64,000 nucleotides of DNA from G963667145 sp963667145. GTDB lineage: Bacteria > Cloacimonadota > Cloacimonadia > G963667145. How positions within the stretch are numbered: the stretch's first letter is position 1; every line of letters starts with the position of its first letter. The stretch is taken from positions 1,240,001 through 1,304,000 of the forward strand of contig OY762943.1 in NCBI GenBank assembly GCA_963667145.1, written 5' to 3'. The notes beneath the pieces were generated by a model. The model searched no databases and was not told the origin of the DNA. It saw only the letters and a program-made list of their open reading frames with translations. Of this stretch, positions 39,301-46,907 are shown one piece after another. Position numbers and translations under genes: made by a program.

Positions 39301-39979
39301 CGCTCAAAACTATTGTGGCACCACTATAAACTCCTCCGATAGATTTTTTAAGCACGCCAGATATTGAGTAGGTTTTGGTAATAGTAAAGTCGTTTCCAGA
39401 GCTGTCTGCTCCACTCAGGATGATATGTTTTTCAGTTTCCGAGGAAATGTAAGTGTCTGGCACAGTCAAGGTTACAGTGTATGAGCCGTCAGCTAAGTTG
39501 GGGAAAGAATACGTGCCGTCACTTGCTGTAGTTGTGGTGGCACTGGAAGCTCCGCTTAGCGTTACAGTTGCCCCGCTGTATTTTTCTCCAGTGGATGTGG
39601 AGACTGTGCCTGATATGGAATAGAGGCTTTTAATGATAAAGTTGTTGTTGGTACTGTTAGCACCGCTCAATAACACTGTTTTTGTAGTTGTATCGGAAAC
39701 ATAATCACTAGGAACGGTAAGAGTTAATGTGAAAGAGCCTGTTGGAAGATTTTTAAAAGAGTAATTGCCAAGGCTATCAGTCGTAATGCTAGCGGATTTG
39801 GAATTGTTGCTCAAAGTTATGGTGGCACCTTTGTATGCTACTCCTTCAGAAGTTTTGACCACACCAGAAATTACATAACTGTAAGAATTGTAGGAGCTTA
39901 CAGTCGTTTCATAGTTAGTGCAAGAAAGCAAAAGAATAATGAAAAACAAGATAAATAAAAAAATATTTCTTTTTTTCAT
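33314..39979 (-). CDS. giant lipoprotein with carboxypeptidase-regulatory-like repeats and BspA/DUF285 repeats
   Basis: A 2221-aa surface lipoprotein. The N-terminus MKKRNIFLFILFFIILLLSC ends in a lipobox. Then come 21 beta-sandwich modules of about 70-90 aa of the carboxypeptidase regulatory-like/SpaA type, each opening YxISGxV or HTVSGKV and containing GxYSFxGLxxGxYTVTLTxP. The C-terminal 330 residues are 13 DUF285/BspA-like repeats of about 25 aa with the pattern MSxMFxxAxxFNQDISxWDVSxVxD. ATG 39979 is preferred; a GTG at 40006 is in frame. Such architecture suits a stalk carrying a binding tip, presumably for adhesion. It stands alone, next to the CRISPR array. Confidence 0.88.
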   Translation of the reverse strand: MKKRNIFLFILFFIILLLSCTNYETTVSSYNSYSYVISGVVKTSEGVAYKGATITLSNNSKSASITTDSLGNYSFKNLPTGSFTLTLTVPSDYVSDTTTKTVLLSGANSTNNNFIIKSLYSISGTVSTSTGEKYSGATVTLSGASSATTTTASDGTYSFPNLADGSYTVTLTVPDTYISSETEKHIILSGADSSGNDFTITKTYSISGVLKKSIGGVYSGATIVLSGPTIDTIVAGEDGSYSFTVTQNGDYTITVLLPEDKTETITVKMENNNTTGNDITITVVTYTISGNVTTSTGSKYQNATLTLFDSSSTALSSDTTDANGSYSFAGIEAGTYTVKLTVPNNYTATTTTKSVTLSNADSTGNDFTITEKTYTVSGAVNISPSGASYNNGATLTLYNSSANSIASTTSTSDGSYSFIGLVAGNYTVKLTNPSGYFSKDTTLSITISNANITGQNFTIWEYHTVSGKVTGHSNDTLRLSGNTNANTVFADTTVTDGSGNYSFNAIDGNYTLTLTIPSTYIADDTTETITISGGNITKDFNLTPTYTISGNIKLNGSNFTGSADVTISGGSLTVNKTITTTNGAYSFSGLTTGNYTVTLSTPSGYYCANTTINISSLSANTPDQDFTLAPTYSIGGTITGYSSETVTVTLTDYANNQVHQATPNGNGGTYTFAGLIKDSTYTITLTIPDNYIADDTTETYTVTGPIPKNFKLTPVYSISGKVNISPSGTYNGATLTLYNSSADSIASITSTSDGSYSFSGLEAGNYIVTLSTPNGYYSANTTINVSLLSGNIPNQDFTIWEYHTVSGKVTGHSNDTLRLSGNTNAGTFFADTTATDGSGNYSFKAINGTYDLTLTIPENYIADDTIETITISGSDVAKNFNLTPTYTISGNVKLDGSNFTGSADVTISGGSLTTNKTIPTTNGAYFFSGLVAGNYTVTLSTPSNYYSADTTINVSSLSGDIPNQDFTIWEYHTVSGKVSGHGSDTIRLSGNTNAGTFFADTTVTDGSGNYSFKAINGTYDLTLTIPENYIADDTTATITISGGNVTKDFYLTPIYSISGNVKLNGSNFTGSANVTISGGSLTANKTIPTTNGAYFFSGLVAGNYTVTLSTPSNYYSADTTINVSSLSGDIPNQDFTIWEYHTVSGKVTGHSNDTLRLSGNTNAGTFFADTTVTDGSGNYSFKAINGTYDLTLTIPENYIADDTTKSITVNNADSTNNNFNLTQTYNISGTVTAPANNDEKIANATLTLSFGGNQIATATTDINGEYKFSGVLGSSTGNTYTITLSTPSDYFVTDSAPTTIIYSNDKTINFTLWKKYTVSGKVTGHGNDTVRLSGTTTILTDFADTTVTDENGNYSFKAINGTYNLTLTIPENYIAVDTTKSIPIDNADSTGNDFTLIPTYSILGKVNILSGSNTSDYTDGAYLTLYNSSADSIASTTSIGDGSYSFSGLVTGDYTVKLTNPTGYFTKDTTLSITISNDNVTGQNFTIQKTYSIKGSILNYGGVTLTLSGDSSATLTGVSGNYSFDGLVSGKYHVTIDIPEDWIANDTTLDIDINEADSTGNDFTLTQTYFISGEVSNGATGEKYENATLKLYFVVPGVSKDSVATTTTASDGSYKFSGITTTGSYEVRLTTPSGYYAPTTTISVSLTSSNISWKNFAIWKYHTVSGKVTGHGSDTLRLSGTSNTSPIVDFNDTVTTDANGDYAFNVLNGSYNVTLTIPNSYIADDTTKSITVSNADSTNNNFNLTPTYSISGKVSTVTGATYKGATITLSGSSNKTTTTGDRGIYSFSGLLAGTYTVALTVPTDYDATTATSLSSIAVNTTNGDSTGNNFTIRMTIPAITIEDLRTKIANGENVEKVNTSEITDMSRLFKDNGNFDQNISNWDVSRVKDMSFMFYGDTLFNQDLSNWKVDSVTNMSNMFTDAKAFNGDISGWDVSKVTDMTSMFCRAQSFNADITGWTVSSVKNMRYMFFENTTFNQEIGGWDVSNVEDMGYMFGGDDTIKCCKAFNQNLNNWNVSKVKAMDGMFKFASSFNGKISNWDVSNDTTMCGMFFGATAFNDSIGNWGTKTSNVNDMSYMFYQASSFNQDISSWDVGKVTTMAAMFRETPFNQDIGGWNVINVKDMSSLFYGNTAFNGNIGNWKEKTANVENMSWMFTGARGFDQDISDWNLSKVNNMEYMFNGASIFNQNLINWNTWTQFLPTPPGFDTNANAWLLANKPAFSN
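36300..37620. repeat. 507-bp tandem super-repeats inside the lipoprotein gene
   Basis: A two-module unit (169 codons) recurs with an offset of 506-507 bp; for example the block starting TATTCCCAAATGGTGAAGTC occurs near 36561, 37068 and 37574. DNA identity is very high, including silent sites, indicating recent in-frame amplification or gene conversion. Confidence 0.75.
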
Positions 39980-40117
39980 CTTAAAACATGCCCCCGCTAA
40001 ATTCACAACCTTTCGTAAAACAATTTCAAATTCAATTTACACAATCCAATGTTACTATTGGTGTAAAAAAATCAACAAAAATTATAATTTTTTGTAAGAT
40101 TGTTTGGAATTTTTTGT

Positions 40118-41287
40118 CTACAGCCCTCTGCTATCAAGTTCAATGGGATAGGCAAATTCAAAGAAGATTTTGTTTTCGCTGTCGGTTCTGCCGTAAGTGA
40201 ATTGGACATTTACGTTAATTGGAGGCTGAAAATAAAATTCCACACCGCATCCGTACGCAAATTTATTGGTGTTGTCATCAAAATTTGAGCCCCAAGTTTT
40301 TATCCCATCCACGAAGATTAGCGGAGAGATGAATTTGCTCATATCCCAAAATAAGTCGAAAGAGAGCAGAGTGGAGTTTAAGCTGTATTTTTGTGAATTT
40401 AATTCCGATCTGAATTTTTTGCTGCCTTCGTTATTTTCGTAATTAGTCAATTTTCCTGTGTTTTTGTTAAAGTGTGAATATAGGCGTGTTCGGTTTCTAA
40501 AGTTTTCAGCCCATTGGGAATAGCAAAAGTATTCACTGTTGATGCCATCGTAGGAGGCATCTTTGAATTTCAACTCTGATTTGAAAAAATTGCCTTTGGT
40601 GGTTTTGATGATTTTGTCTCTTGTGTCTATGCAGAAGTATGGATTTATGCTGAAAGAGTTATCTTCCAAGGTGCGGTTGTCACTTTCGGAATTTTGCAAT
40701 TTTGCTTTGCTTCCTAAGTAATAGAAATCTCTCAATTTAATTCGCAAATCTATGTCGTAGTAAATTTTGTCTATGTTTTGATTTTTGATTTCTTCTTCGG
40801 ATTTACAGGCTTGAAATCCTAAGGAAGCAAACTTGCTAATTGGTTGCCAAGCACTGAGTTGCACAAAGTTTTTGCCTGCTTCCACTCCGACAAATATTCC
40901 TCGATTAAACAAATTGTTCATTCCCAAAAATAGGGGATGTGTGCCTCCGCCAATTCGCGGACGAAAGCCGTCTTCTAGTTCGATAATTATTTTTACGACA
41001 GAGGTGTCTTTTGCGATTTGATAAATTTCGACTTTGTAAAAAAATCCCAGCTCGATTAATCTTTGTTTGCTGTTTTCGATTTTGTGTTGCAAACTCAGGA
41101 TGTCATAGTAAGCATTTTCTCGAATAGGAATGTGGTAAAGCACAGCGTCTTTTGCCATTTTCGTTTTCCCACAAACTTTTATTTTATCGACAAGCAAAGT
41201 TTTGGCATAGCCAAGGTTTGCAGTTGTCAGCAAAATCAGAAAGAGCAATAGCTTAATCTTGCTTGAATGCAAGGATATGTTAGTCAT
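40118..41287 (-). CDS. Omp85-superfamily outer-membrane protein with one POTRA-like domain
   Basis: A 389-aa protein with a signal peptide (IKLLLFLILLTTANLGYA). Residues about 30-105 resemble a single POTRA domain (LLVDKIKVCGKTKMAKDAVL, then LIELGFFYKVEIYQ). The rest looks like a barrel: RIGGGTHPLFLGMNNLFNRG, SINPYFCIDTRDKIIKTTKG, and the closing VNVQFTYGRTDSENKIFFEF. It is shorter than BamA and closer in layout to patatin-linked or FhaC-like small Omp85 proteins. It overlaps the preceding TPR gene by 8 bp and is the last gene of the envelope operon. Confidence 0.75.
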   Translation of the reverse strand: MTNISLHSSKIKLLLFLILLTTANLGYAKTLLVDKIKVCGKTKMAKDAVLYHIPIRENAYYDILSLQHKIENSKQRLIELGFFYKVEIYQIAKDTSVVKIIIELEDGFRPRIGGGTHPLFLGMNNLFNRGIFVGVEAGKNFVQLSAWQPISKFASLGFQACKSEEEIKNQNIDKIYYDIDLRIKLRDFYYLGSKAKLQNSESDNRTLEDNSFSINPYFCIDTRDKIIKTTKGNFFKSELKFKDASYDGINSEYFCYSQWAENFRNRTRLYSHFNKNTGKLTNYENNEGSKKFRSELNSQKYSLNSTLLSFDLFWDMSKFISPLIFVDGIKTWGSNFDDNTNKFAYGCGVEFYFQPPINVNVQFTYGRTDSENKIFFEFAYPIELDSRGL

Positions 41288-41987
41288 CGAAAAACACCTC
41301 TAATTCTTTTTCTGCCAAGTCTTTGTAGTAATTAGTGGTTGAAATTGCAATTGTTTTTTCCCAATACTCTTTGGCTTCCATCAGTTTCTTTTCACTCTTA
41401 AACATCTCTCCAGCAAAATAGTAAATAGCTTCTAACACACTGTTGTCAAACCTATTAGGATTTTTGTTTGTTAGCTCTAGGAAGTATTTTACATCAGCAA
41501 AGAAAACCTCTTGGCGTTTGAAAAAATCTGGTAACGAGGGCGAATTATTCAAGCGAACCAGTCGCACATCGATATTGCTCTCGTCCATTGCCACAGCTGT
41601 GTCTATCAAGGCGATTCCTTGGTCAACAAATTTGATTTTGTTCAGCGGATTTGCTGCGTCTCTGCCCATCAGAGTTCTGGCACTTCCCAAATATACCAGA
41701 GCCAAGGCGTTTTCTCTATCAAGTTCACAAGCTTTTTTCAGATAGTTGTGAGCAATTTCCGAGGTGGTTTGATTTCCTCCTACGCTGATGTTGTGGTAGG
41801 CAATTCCCAAGATGAGCAAAGCATTGGTGTCCTCAGGGTTATCTTGGAATATTTTTTCGTATTTTTCGGTTATTTTGTTCAACTCTTTTTCATCGTGCAT
41901 GGAAGCTACGGAAGAAATTGTTAATTCATTTGCTAACAATAAAATAGACGAGAAAGATAGTAGCAGAATTAGATAAAATTTTTTCAT
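41280..41987 (-). CDS. periplasmic TPR-like protein of the ABC export operon (paralogue 1)
   Basis: A 235-aa protein with a signal peptide (MKKFYLILLLSFSSILLLA) and helical repeats of TPR type: YEKIFQDNPEDTNALLILGI, YLKKACELDRENALALVYLG and a final EAKEYWEKTIAIS. The central part VRLVRLNNSPSLPDFFKRQE resembles the 45195-45941 product, so the two are probably distant paralogues. AAAGGA precedes the ATG. It may be an adaptor or scaffold of the export system. Confidence 0.7.
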   Translation of the reverse strand: MKKFYLILLLSFSSILLLANELTISSVASMHDEKELNKITEKYEKIFQDNPEDTNALLILGIAYHNISVGGNQTTSEIAHNYLKKACELDRENALALVYLGSARTLMGRDAANPLNKIKFVDQGIALIDTAVAMDESNIDVRLVRLNNSPSLPDFFKRQEVFFADVKYFLELTNKNPNRFDNSVLEAIYYFAGEMFKSEKKLMEAKEYWEKTIAISTTNYYKDLAEKELEVFFDD

Positions 41988-42031
41988 AATTTATTTCCTT
42001 TCATAAATTAAGGTTAATTTGAGAAATATTT

Positions 42032-43207
42032 TTAGAAATAGTACAACAACTTCAGATCACAATAGAGGCTGTAAAATGTTTGGTTGAACTCCGAATAGCT
42101 CTTCCCATTTTGCCAAGAGATGGTGGATTTTATTGAGTAGTCGTCGTTTAGGTTGTAGGTGTTTTCGTTGTAGAGCAGATAGGAAAAATCGTAAACATTG
42201 ATTTTACTTCCGAAATTTGCATCAATCTTTTGGAGGATGTTTTGCTTGTTGAGGGAAATGCCGATGTAGTGTCTGCACAAATCTACGCGGTTTTTGTAAA
42301 GAGTTGCCAGATAACTTTTGCTAACTTGTCTGAAGATTTGGTCGCTTTCTATTTTTCGGAAGAAATTGCCGTATTCAGCCTCTGAAAATCCGATTTGATT
42401 GTAATAGTACTCCAAAGTCATGTCGAAGTCGTTGGGCAACAAGGCTTTCACTCCGAAAGTCGATTGAGCGTAAAATTTTTCGTTGTCCTCCGAATGGAGA
42501 TAAGAGTAATACTTGGTTTCCTTTATGGAATATCTTTTTTCGGGCTGTGAGAGTTTGCTATCCAGTTGAAAAATGACGCTCTTAAATTTGGGATGAGAGT
42601 AGGAAGCACACAAGGTGTAATTTTGCAAATTGTCGCCGATGTCGTAGGTAGAGAGGAAGTTGAAGTTTAGGTTTTTGACGCTTTGGGACACGACAATTCC
42701 CGCAAGGTCTTTGTCTTGGTCAGCGAGGTTTTTGTAGGAAGAATTTTTGAGCTGTGGAATGTAAAACAGACTAATGGAGCGGTAAGTGATTTTCTCCATC
42801 CAGTAGCCACTGACCTCGTTTCGCGAGTACTTTTTGCTGTAAATATCGCCAAAATCCCAGTTCTCGGAATTGCTGTAAATCAAGGTGTTTTTCCCCTGAG
42901 AGAAAATCAAATTGTCGCACGGGAAGTATTCCAAATTGAGCGAATAGAGGTAGAGATTGTCTTTTTGTTCTTTCAAGTCGAACGAGTATTTTTCTCGGAA
43001 GTTGAAAAGCAACTTTTCGCTCAGGACAAAATCGCCTTGCAAGTCCCACGCCAATGGGTAATTGAATTTGTGGTCTTGGGTGTGGAAAAGGGAGTTGTCT
43101 TTTTGGTGCAGGTATTCCACGGGAATTTCAAGCGTGTTCAAAAAGGACAAATCCACAGCTTGCAAAAGTGAAAAAAGGAGCAAGAAAACTGCACAAGTTT
43201 TTTTCAT
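42032..43207 (-). CDS. outer-membrane beta-barrel protein of the export operon
   Basis: A 391-aa protein with a signal peptide (MKKTCAVFLLLFSLLQA) and a body of amphipathic strands rich in Tyr and Phe. It ends LYCDLKLLYYF, a terminal-Phe barrel signature. No named family is certain; position next to a LolA-like carrier and an FtsX-type permease recalls operons with DUF1302-like barrels. The start at 43207 has GAGAGGA upstream; the ATG at 43219 overlaps that site. Confidence 0.7.
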   Translation of the reverse strand: MKKTCAVFLLLFSLLQAVDLSFLNTLEIPVEYLHQKDNSLFHTQDHKFNYPLAWDLQGDFVLSEKLLFNFREKYSFDLKEQKDNLYLYSLNLEYFPCDNLIFSQGKNTLIYSNSENWDFGDIYSKKYSRNEVSGYWMEKITYRSISLFYIPQLKNSSYKNLADQDKDLAGIVVSQSVKNLNFNFLSTYDIGDNLQNYTLCASYSHPKFKSVIFQLDSKLSQPEKRYSIKETKYYSYLHSEDNEKFYAQSTFGVKALLPNDFDMTLEYYYNQIGFSEAEYGNFFRKIESDQIFRQVSKSYLATLYKNRVDLCRHYIGISLNKQNILQKIDANFGSKINVYDFSYLLYNENTYNLNDDYSIKSTISWQNGKSYSEFNQTFYSLYCDLKLLYYF

Positions 43208-43220
43208 TTTTCCTCTCAAC

Positions 43221-43961
43221 TCATCGAACGAATTTCAGATAAGACGGCTGAAAAATGTCGTCAGAATAATTTTTTTGCTTATCCGAGATGACCTGCATTT
43301 CGTAGTAGCCGTCTTTGTTGAGGATGTTGTTGCCACGCATCTTTTTGGGCATATCGTTCACATAGTCGCGATAGAAGGCTGTGCCGAACAAAATCCCGCT
43401 TTTGGTGTAGTTTTCCACTTTCAAGAGTTTTCCCTTATCGACGGAATTTTCTATGGTGAAGTAGGAAACTTTTTTGTAGAAAGCGGGCTTTTTTCCTTCC
43501 TTGGCGGAAAACTCGATTACCAAAGTGTCTGCATTTTGCCTCAGCAATTTGTAGTGGTAGTTTTCCAAAAGTGGCGGAGTCATTATTTCGCCGATGACCA
43601 CACCGCCAAACATTCCACTGCGGGGCGAAATCCGCGAATATTTTTTTGCCTTGGGGAAGTAGATGTAGTAGGAGTTGTCTTTTTGCAGGAAGACCTTGCC
43701 CTTTTGCTTTTTTGGAGACAGGAATACAGTTAGCGTGTTGCTTCCCTTGGTCATCAACTTCAGCTTCACGGTGCTTTTGATTTCGCCGTTTTTGTCCATT
43801 TCGTCGGTTTGGAGTATTCGCTCGAAAGAGTAATATTTTTTTTCAATTTCGCCAATTCTCTTCACGGCTCGTTCCAAAAGCTCCTTTTTGTCCATTTGGT
43901 TTTGGGCGAAGAGGCAACTTCCCGCAAGCACCAACGATGCCAAAAATATTTTCTTAATCAT
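43221..43961 (-). CDS. LolA-like outer-membrane lipoprotein-sorting protein
   Basis: A 246-aa periplasmic carrier-like protein with signal peptide MIKKIFLASLVLAGSCLFAQ. Features of the family: LMTKGSNTLTVFLSPKKQKG, KVFLQKDNSYYIYFPKAKKY, FGGVVIGEIMTPPLLENYHY. These match the 'outer membrane lipoprotein-sorting protein' domain usually encoded beside MacB/LolC-like permeases. It should shuttle a hydrophobic substrate across the periplasm. It overlaps the permease gene by 8 bp. Confidence 0.85.
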   Translation of the reverse strand: MIKKIFLASLVLAGSCLFAQNQMDKKELLERAVKRIGEIEKKYYSFERILQTDEMDKNGEIKSTVKLKLMTKGSNTLTVFLSPKKQKGKVFLQKDNSYYIYFPKAKKYSRISPRSGMFGGVVIGEIMTPPLLENYHYKLLRQNADTLVIEFSAKEGKKPAFYKKVSYFTIENSVDKGKLLKVENYTKSGILFGTAFYRDYVNDMPKKMRGNNILNKDGYYEMQVISDKQKNYSDDIFQPSYLKFVR

Positions 43962-45198
43962 ATCTTAGCCCTTCCACGATATTTATTTTGGTGGATTTTA
44001 CAGCAGGAATGATGCTCCCGAAAATTCCCAAGAAGATGTTTAAGACGATGATTTTCAGAGACATAGCGAATGTGGTGATTACCATAAATGGCGTTCCTTC
44101 CGATTGTCCCGGGAATGGAGGCAAAATGACGTCGGAAAAGTTGATGATGATGGCGGAGATTTTTGCCAAGATTATTCCGAGAATTCCTCCGAAAATGCAG
44201 ATGAAGCATCCTTCCAAGATGATGAGCAAGAAGATGGACGATTTGCCGATGCCGATAGATTTCATAGTGGCGATTTCGCGGGTTCGCTCCATGATGGACA
44301 TGAAAATGGTGTTGGAGACCAGCACGATGATGAGGATGACCAACATGATGGTGACAATGCCGAGGATGTTGTCGAACATCTGTGTAACTTGGCGGAATTC
44401 TTTGGCGAGCTGAAGCCACGATTTTATTTCCATATCCAAATTGTTTTTCTTGAATTCGCTTTGCAGGAAGCTCGTTACAGCTGGAATATCGTCTCGGCTA
44501 TCCAAAAGCACGGGCATGGAATGGATGTTCTCCGTGAGTGTGATGTCTTTGGTCAAATCCAAATTCGTCAGAATCAAAATCTCGTTGATGGCATCGATGG
44601 AATAGTCGGCAACTCCGCGGACTTTCGCTGCCACAGCCTCAAAAGAGTTGTCAACGCTTTGTCCCATCAGCAAGACCTCATCGCCGAGGTTCAGCTCCAT
44701 TTTTCTCGCCATATCTATGGGAACGACCACGCCAGTTTTTTCTTTTTCGGACAAGGGTTTGCCATTCTTGATGTTGGAGTCTCCATAGGAACTGCTGTTG
44801 AACGAAGCCATCATTTTTTCTTTTTTGGGTTGCATACCTTGTGCAAAAAACATCTTGGAAGTGGTTTCTGTGCCGATGAGTCCGACAAGATTTACCCGCT
44901 CCAGAGAAAGCAAAATCTTATCGTTATTTTTGCAGATTTCGTAAATTTTGGCTTTCTCTTCTGGAGTGATGGAATTTTTGAACGAGGTGTTTTCTCCGTC
45001 CAAATAGCCACTTTTGAAGATTTGCAAATGTCCGTATTGGAAGTGGATGAGTGCGTCCGACCAAAAGTAGTTTCGGGCGTTGTTGTAGCCAGCAAAGGTG
45101 AGCAGACAGGCGGAACTGATGATGACACTGAGCATAGTCAGCAAAGTTCGGCGTTTGTTGCGGAAGATATTTCTGAGGGCTAATTTTAGCAGTTTCAT
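43954..45198 (-). CDS. FtsX/LolC/MacB-type ABC transporter permease
   Basis: A 414-aa inner-membrane protein. It has an N-terminal transmembrane helix after KLALRNIFRNKRRTLLTMLS, a large periplasmic domain of about 220 residues, and three helices near the C-terminus in the FtsX domain (IVTIMLVILIIVLVSNTIFM, then ERTREIATMKSIGIGKSSIF). Such proteins work as dimers with a LolD-like ATPase and move substrates by mechanotransmission rather than through the bilayer. It overlaps the upstream gene by 4 bp. Confidence 0.92.
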   Translation of the reverse strand: MKLLKLALRNIFRNKRRTLLTMLSVIISSACLLTFAGYNNARNYFWSDALIHFQYGHLQIFKSGYLDGENTSFKNSITPEEKAKIYEICKNNDKILLSLERVNLVGLIGTETTSKMFFAQGMQPKKEKMMASFNSSSYGDSNIKNGKPLSEKEKTGVVVPIDMARKMELNLGDEVLLMGQSVDNSFEAVAAKVRGVADYSIDAINEILILTNLDLTKDITLTENIHSMPVLLDSRDDIPAVTSFLQSEFKKNNLDMEIKSWLQLAKEFRQVTQMFDNILGIVTIMLVILIIVLVSNTIFMSIMERTREIATMKSIGIGKSSIFLLIILEGCFICIFGGILGIILAKISAIIINFSDVILPPFPGQSEGTPFMVITTFAMSLKIIVLNIFLGIFGSIIPAVKSTKINIVEGLRYD

Positions 45199-45941
45199 TT
45201 TTCTTCTATCTCCTTTTTTATCTCTTCCATTTCCAGATAGAAGTCGGGTTTGCTCGGCAAATCGTTGGGAATTCTGCTGAAGTAGAGCAGAGCTTTCTCA
45301 TCGTTTTTGATTTCTTGGTGATAAAATTTTCCCACAAAGAAGTTGATAAGTGCTTGGCTGTAAAGGGCGTTCAGATAGGCGTTCGTGTTTTGTCTATTTT
45401 GCAATAGTTCATCGAACCAAGCGTTGGTCATCTCGTAATCTTCCAAAATTGTTTCCTCGAAATCGTAGTATTTTTTGGGATAATTGACCAGTGAGGAAAG
45501 GCGATAGAAGCGGATTTCGGGATTTTCCATATCTCTTATCACGGCTTTGTTGAGTAGTTTGATGGCTTTTTTGGAACTGAAGATGACAAAGGGGAAATGG
45601 TCGTATTGCAGATTGATGGAGTTGATGAAGCCAGCGAAAGCCAAATAAATCGGCTGTTTGTTCTTCTCCGTGAAATTTTCCATCAAGTCCTTGGCTTGGC
45701 GAATACATTTTTTGTAATCTTTGTCCGATTGCAAATTCATATTACTGCTCTGGTCGGTGAAATTGTAGTAGCAATTCAGAGCCTGCAGAAAGTCGTGATT
45801 GTCGCTTTCTTTCTCGATTGTCATCTCTCTCAGCTGAAAAGCAGTGGGAATTTCAAAATTGGGTTTGTCCATTGCATAAGCTGTTGAAAAGCAGACAAAT
45901 AAAAGTAAACTGATTATGCTTATTTTGAAAAATTTGTTCAT
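45195..45941 (-). CDS. exported helical/TPR-like protein of the ABC export operon (paralogue 2)
   Basis: A 248-aa protein with signal peptide MNKFFKISIISLLLFVCFST. It is predicted helical, with IKLLNKAVIRDMENPEIRFY then RLSSLVNYPKKYYDFEETIL, similar in order to the 41280-41987 product. AAGGAGG precedes the ATG. Its gene lies between the ATPase and the permease, overlapping the latter, so it is likely a structural partner. No enzyme motif is seen. Confidence 0.65.
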   Translation of the reverse strand: MNKFFKISIISLLLFVCFSTAYAMDKPNFEIPTAFQLREMTIEKESDNHDFLQALNCYYNFTDQSSNMNLQSDKDYKKCIRQAKDLMENFTEKNKQPIYLAFAGFINSINLQYDHFPFVIFSSKKAIKLLNKAVIRDMENPEIRFYRLSSLVNYPKKYYDFEETILEDYEMTNAWFDELLQNRQNTNAYLNALYSQALINFFVGKFYHQEIKNDEKALLYFSRIPNDLPSKPDFYLEMEEIKKEIEEK

Positions 45942-45942
45942 C

Positions 45943-46623
45943 TTAGTTTCCTCCTTGGTTTATGTTGCCGTCTTTGAGGTGAATTTTGTTTTCGATTTTC
46001 GCCAAAAGCTCCGTGTCGTGCGAGGCGATGATGAATGTGGTGTCGTGGAGTTTGGCTTCTTTTTGCAAGAGCTTGAGCATTATTTGGCTGGTTTTGGAGT
46101 CCAAACTCGCAGTCGGTTCGTCCGCCAGTACCAAAAGCGGTTTTCGCACCAAGGCTCTGGCTATGGCAACGCGTTGTTGTTGACCGCCCGAGAGTTGCTT
46201 GGGAAATCTGTTTTTGAGTTCCAAGATTTCCAATTGCTCCAAAAGGTCGTGGATTCTGTTTTTTTTCTCTTCGTGCGAGATAGATGAGTGCCAGAGCGGA
46301 AGTTCCACATTTTCGTAAACATTCAGAGTTGGAATGAGGTTGAAAGATTGGAAGATGAAGCCGACCTTATTTCTTCGGAAATCCGACAGATAGCTCTCTT
46401 TGCATTTGGAGATTTCTTCATCTTCAAAGAGATATGAGCCAGACGAGCAATTGTCTAAGCATCCTAAGATGTTGAGCAAGGTAGATTTCCCTGAGCCCGA
46501 GGGTCCTATTACGGCGACAAACTCTCCTTTGGCGATTTGCAGGTTGACGCCTTTGAGAGCAGGAACGGAGATGGTTTTGCTTAAAGTGTAGTCTTTTTTG
46601 ATGTTTCTAAGTGACAGCAGCAT
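45943..46623 (-). CDS. LolD/MacB-type ABC transporter ATP-binding protein
   Basis: A 226-aa single-domain ATPase. Walker A GPSGSGKST, the Q-loop in FIFQSFNLIPTLNVYENVEL, signature LSGGQQQRVAIARAL, Walker B VLADEPTASLD and the H-loop IIASHD are all present. GGGAGGA lies upstream of the ATG. One base separates it from the next gene. It should energise the FtsX-type permease of the operon. Confidence 0.93.
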   Translation of the reverse strand: MLLSLRNIKKDYTLSKTISVPALKGVNLQIAKGEFVAVIGPSGSGKSTLLNILGCLDNCSSGSYLFEDEEISKCKESYLSDFRRNKVGFIFQSFNLIPTLNVYENVELPLWHSSISHEEKKNRIHDLLEQLEILELKNRFPKQLSGGQQQRVAIARALVRKPLLVLADEPTASLDSKTSQIMLKLLQKEAKLHDTTFIIASHDTELLAKIENKIHLKDGNINQGGN

Positions 46624-46626
46624 AAT

Positions 46627-46893
46627 TTATTCCTCCCTTTCCAGTTTTGCTAACTCTTTTGCCAACATTTTCTTTTTCAAGTTTGTGCTTCCGAAGACGT
46701 CAAAGGTGTTGATGAAGTGGAAGAACAAGCCAATTCCCCAACCGAAGAGCGGATAAATCGCCCAAAAATGTCCGTAATAATTGAGCGAATTGAAAACTAT
46801 CAAAAATGTGTTTACTATTAAGTACACGAGAAGGTGGGTGTAAAATGAAAGCTTGTTTTCCACAATCTTCTCGGCTTTTTGTTTGTTGTTCAT
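46627..46893 (-). CDS. small 2TM-domain membrane protein
   Basis: An 88-aa protein with two hydrophobic segments (FYTHLLVYLIVNTFLIVFNS and FWAIYPLFGWGIGLFFHFIN), matching the 2TM domain. In other genomes such domains occur beside regulators and ABC genes. AGGAG precedes the ATG. The function is unknown; a sensor or accessory of the regulator is possible. Confidence 0.75.
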   Translation of the reverse strand: MNNKQKAEKIVENKLSFYTHLLVYLIVNTFLIVFNSLNYYGHFWAIYPLFGWGIGLFFHFINTFDVFGSTNLKKKMLAKELAKLEREE

Positions 46894-46907
46894 AAAAATT
46901 CTCCTTC

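Noticed and set aside
40007..40117. A small gene between the giant lipoprotein and the Omp85-like gene
   Set aside because: The frame of 62-70 aa runs antisense into the Omp85-like coding sequence and lacks a start site.
44104..45183. A 359-aa open frame on the plus strand
   Set aside because: It is antisense to the FtsX-type permease, which has clear motifs and operon context; the composition (His, Asp, Gln rich) is typical of a shadow frame.
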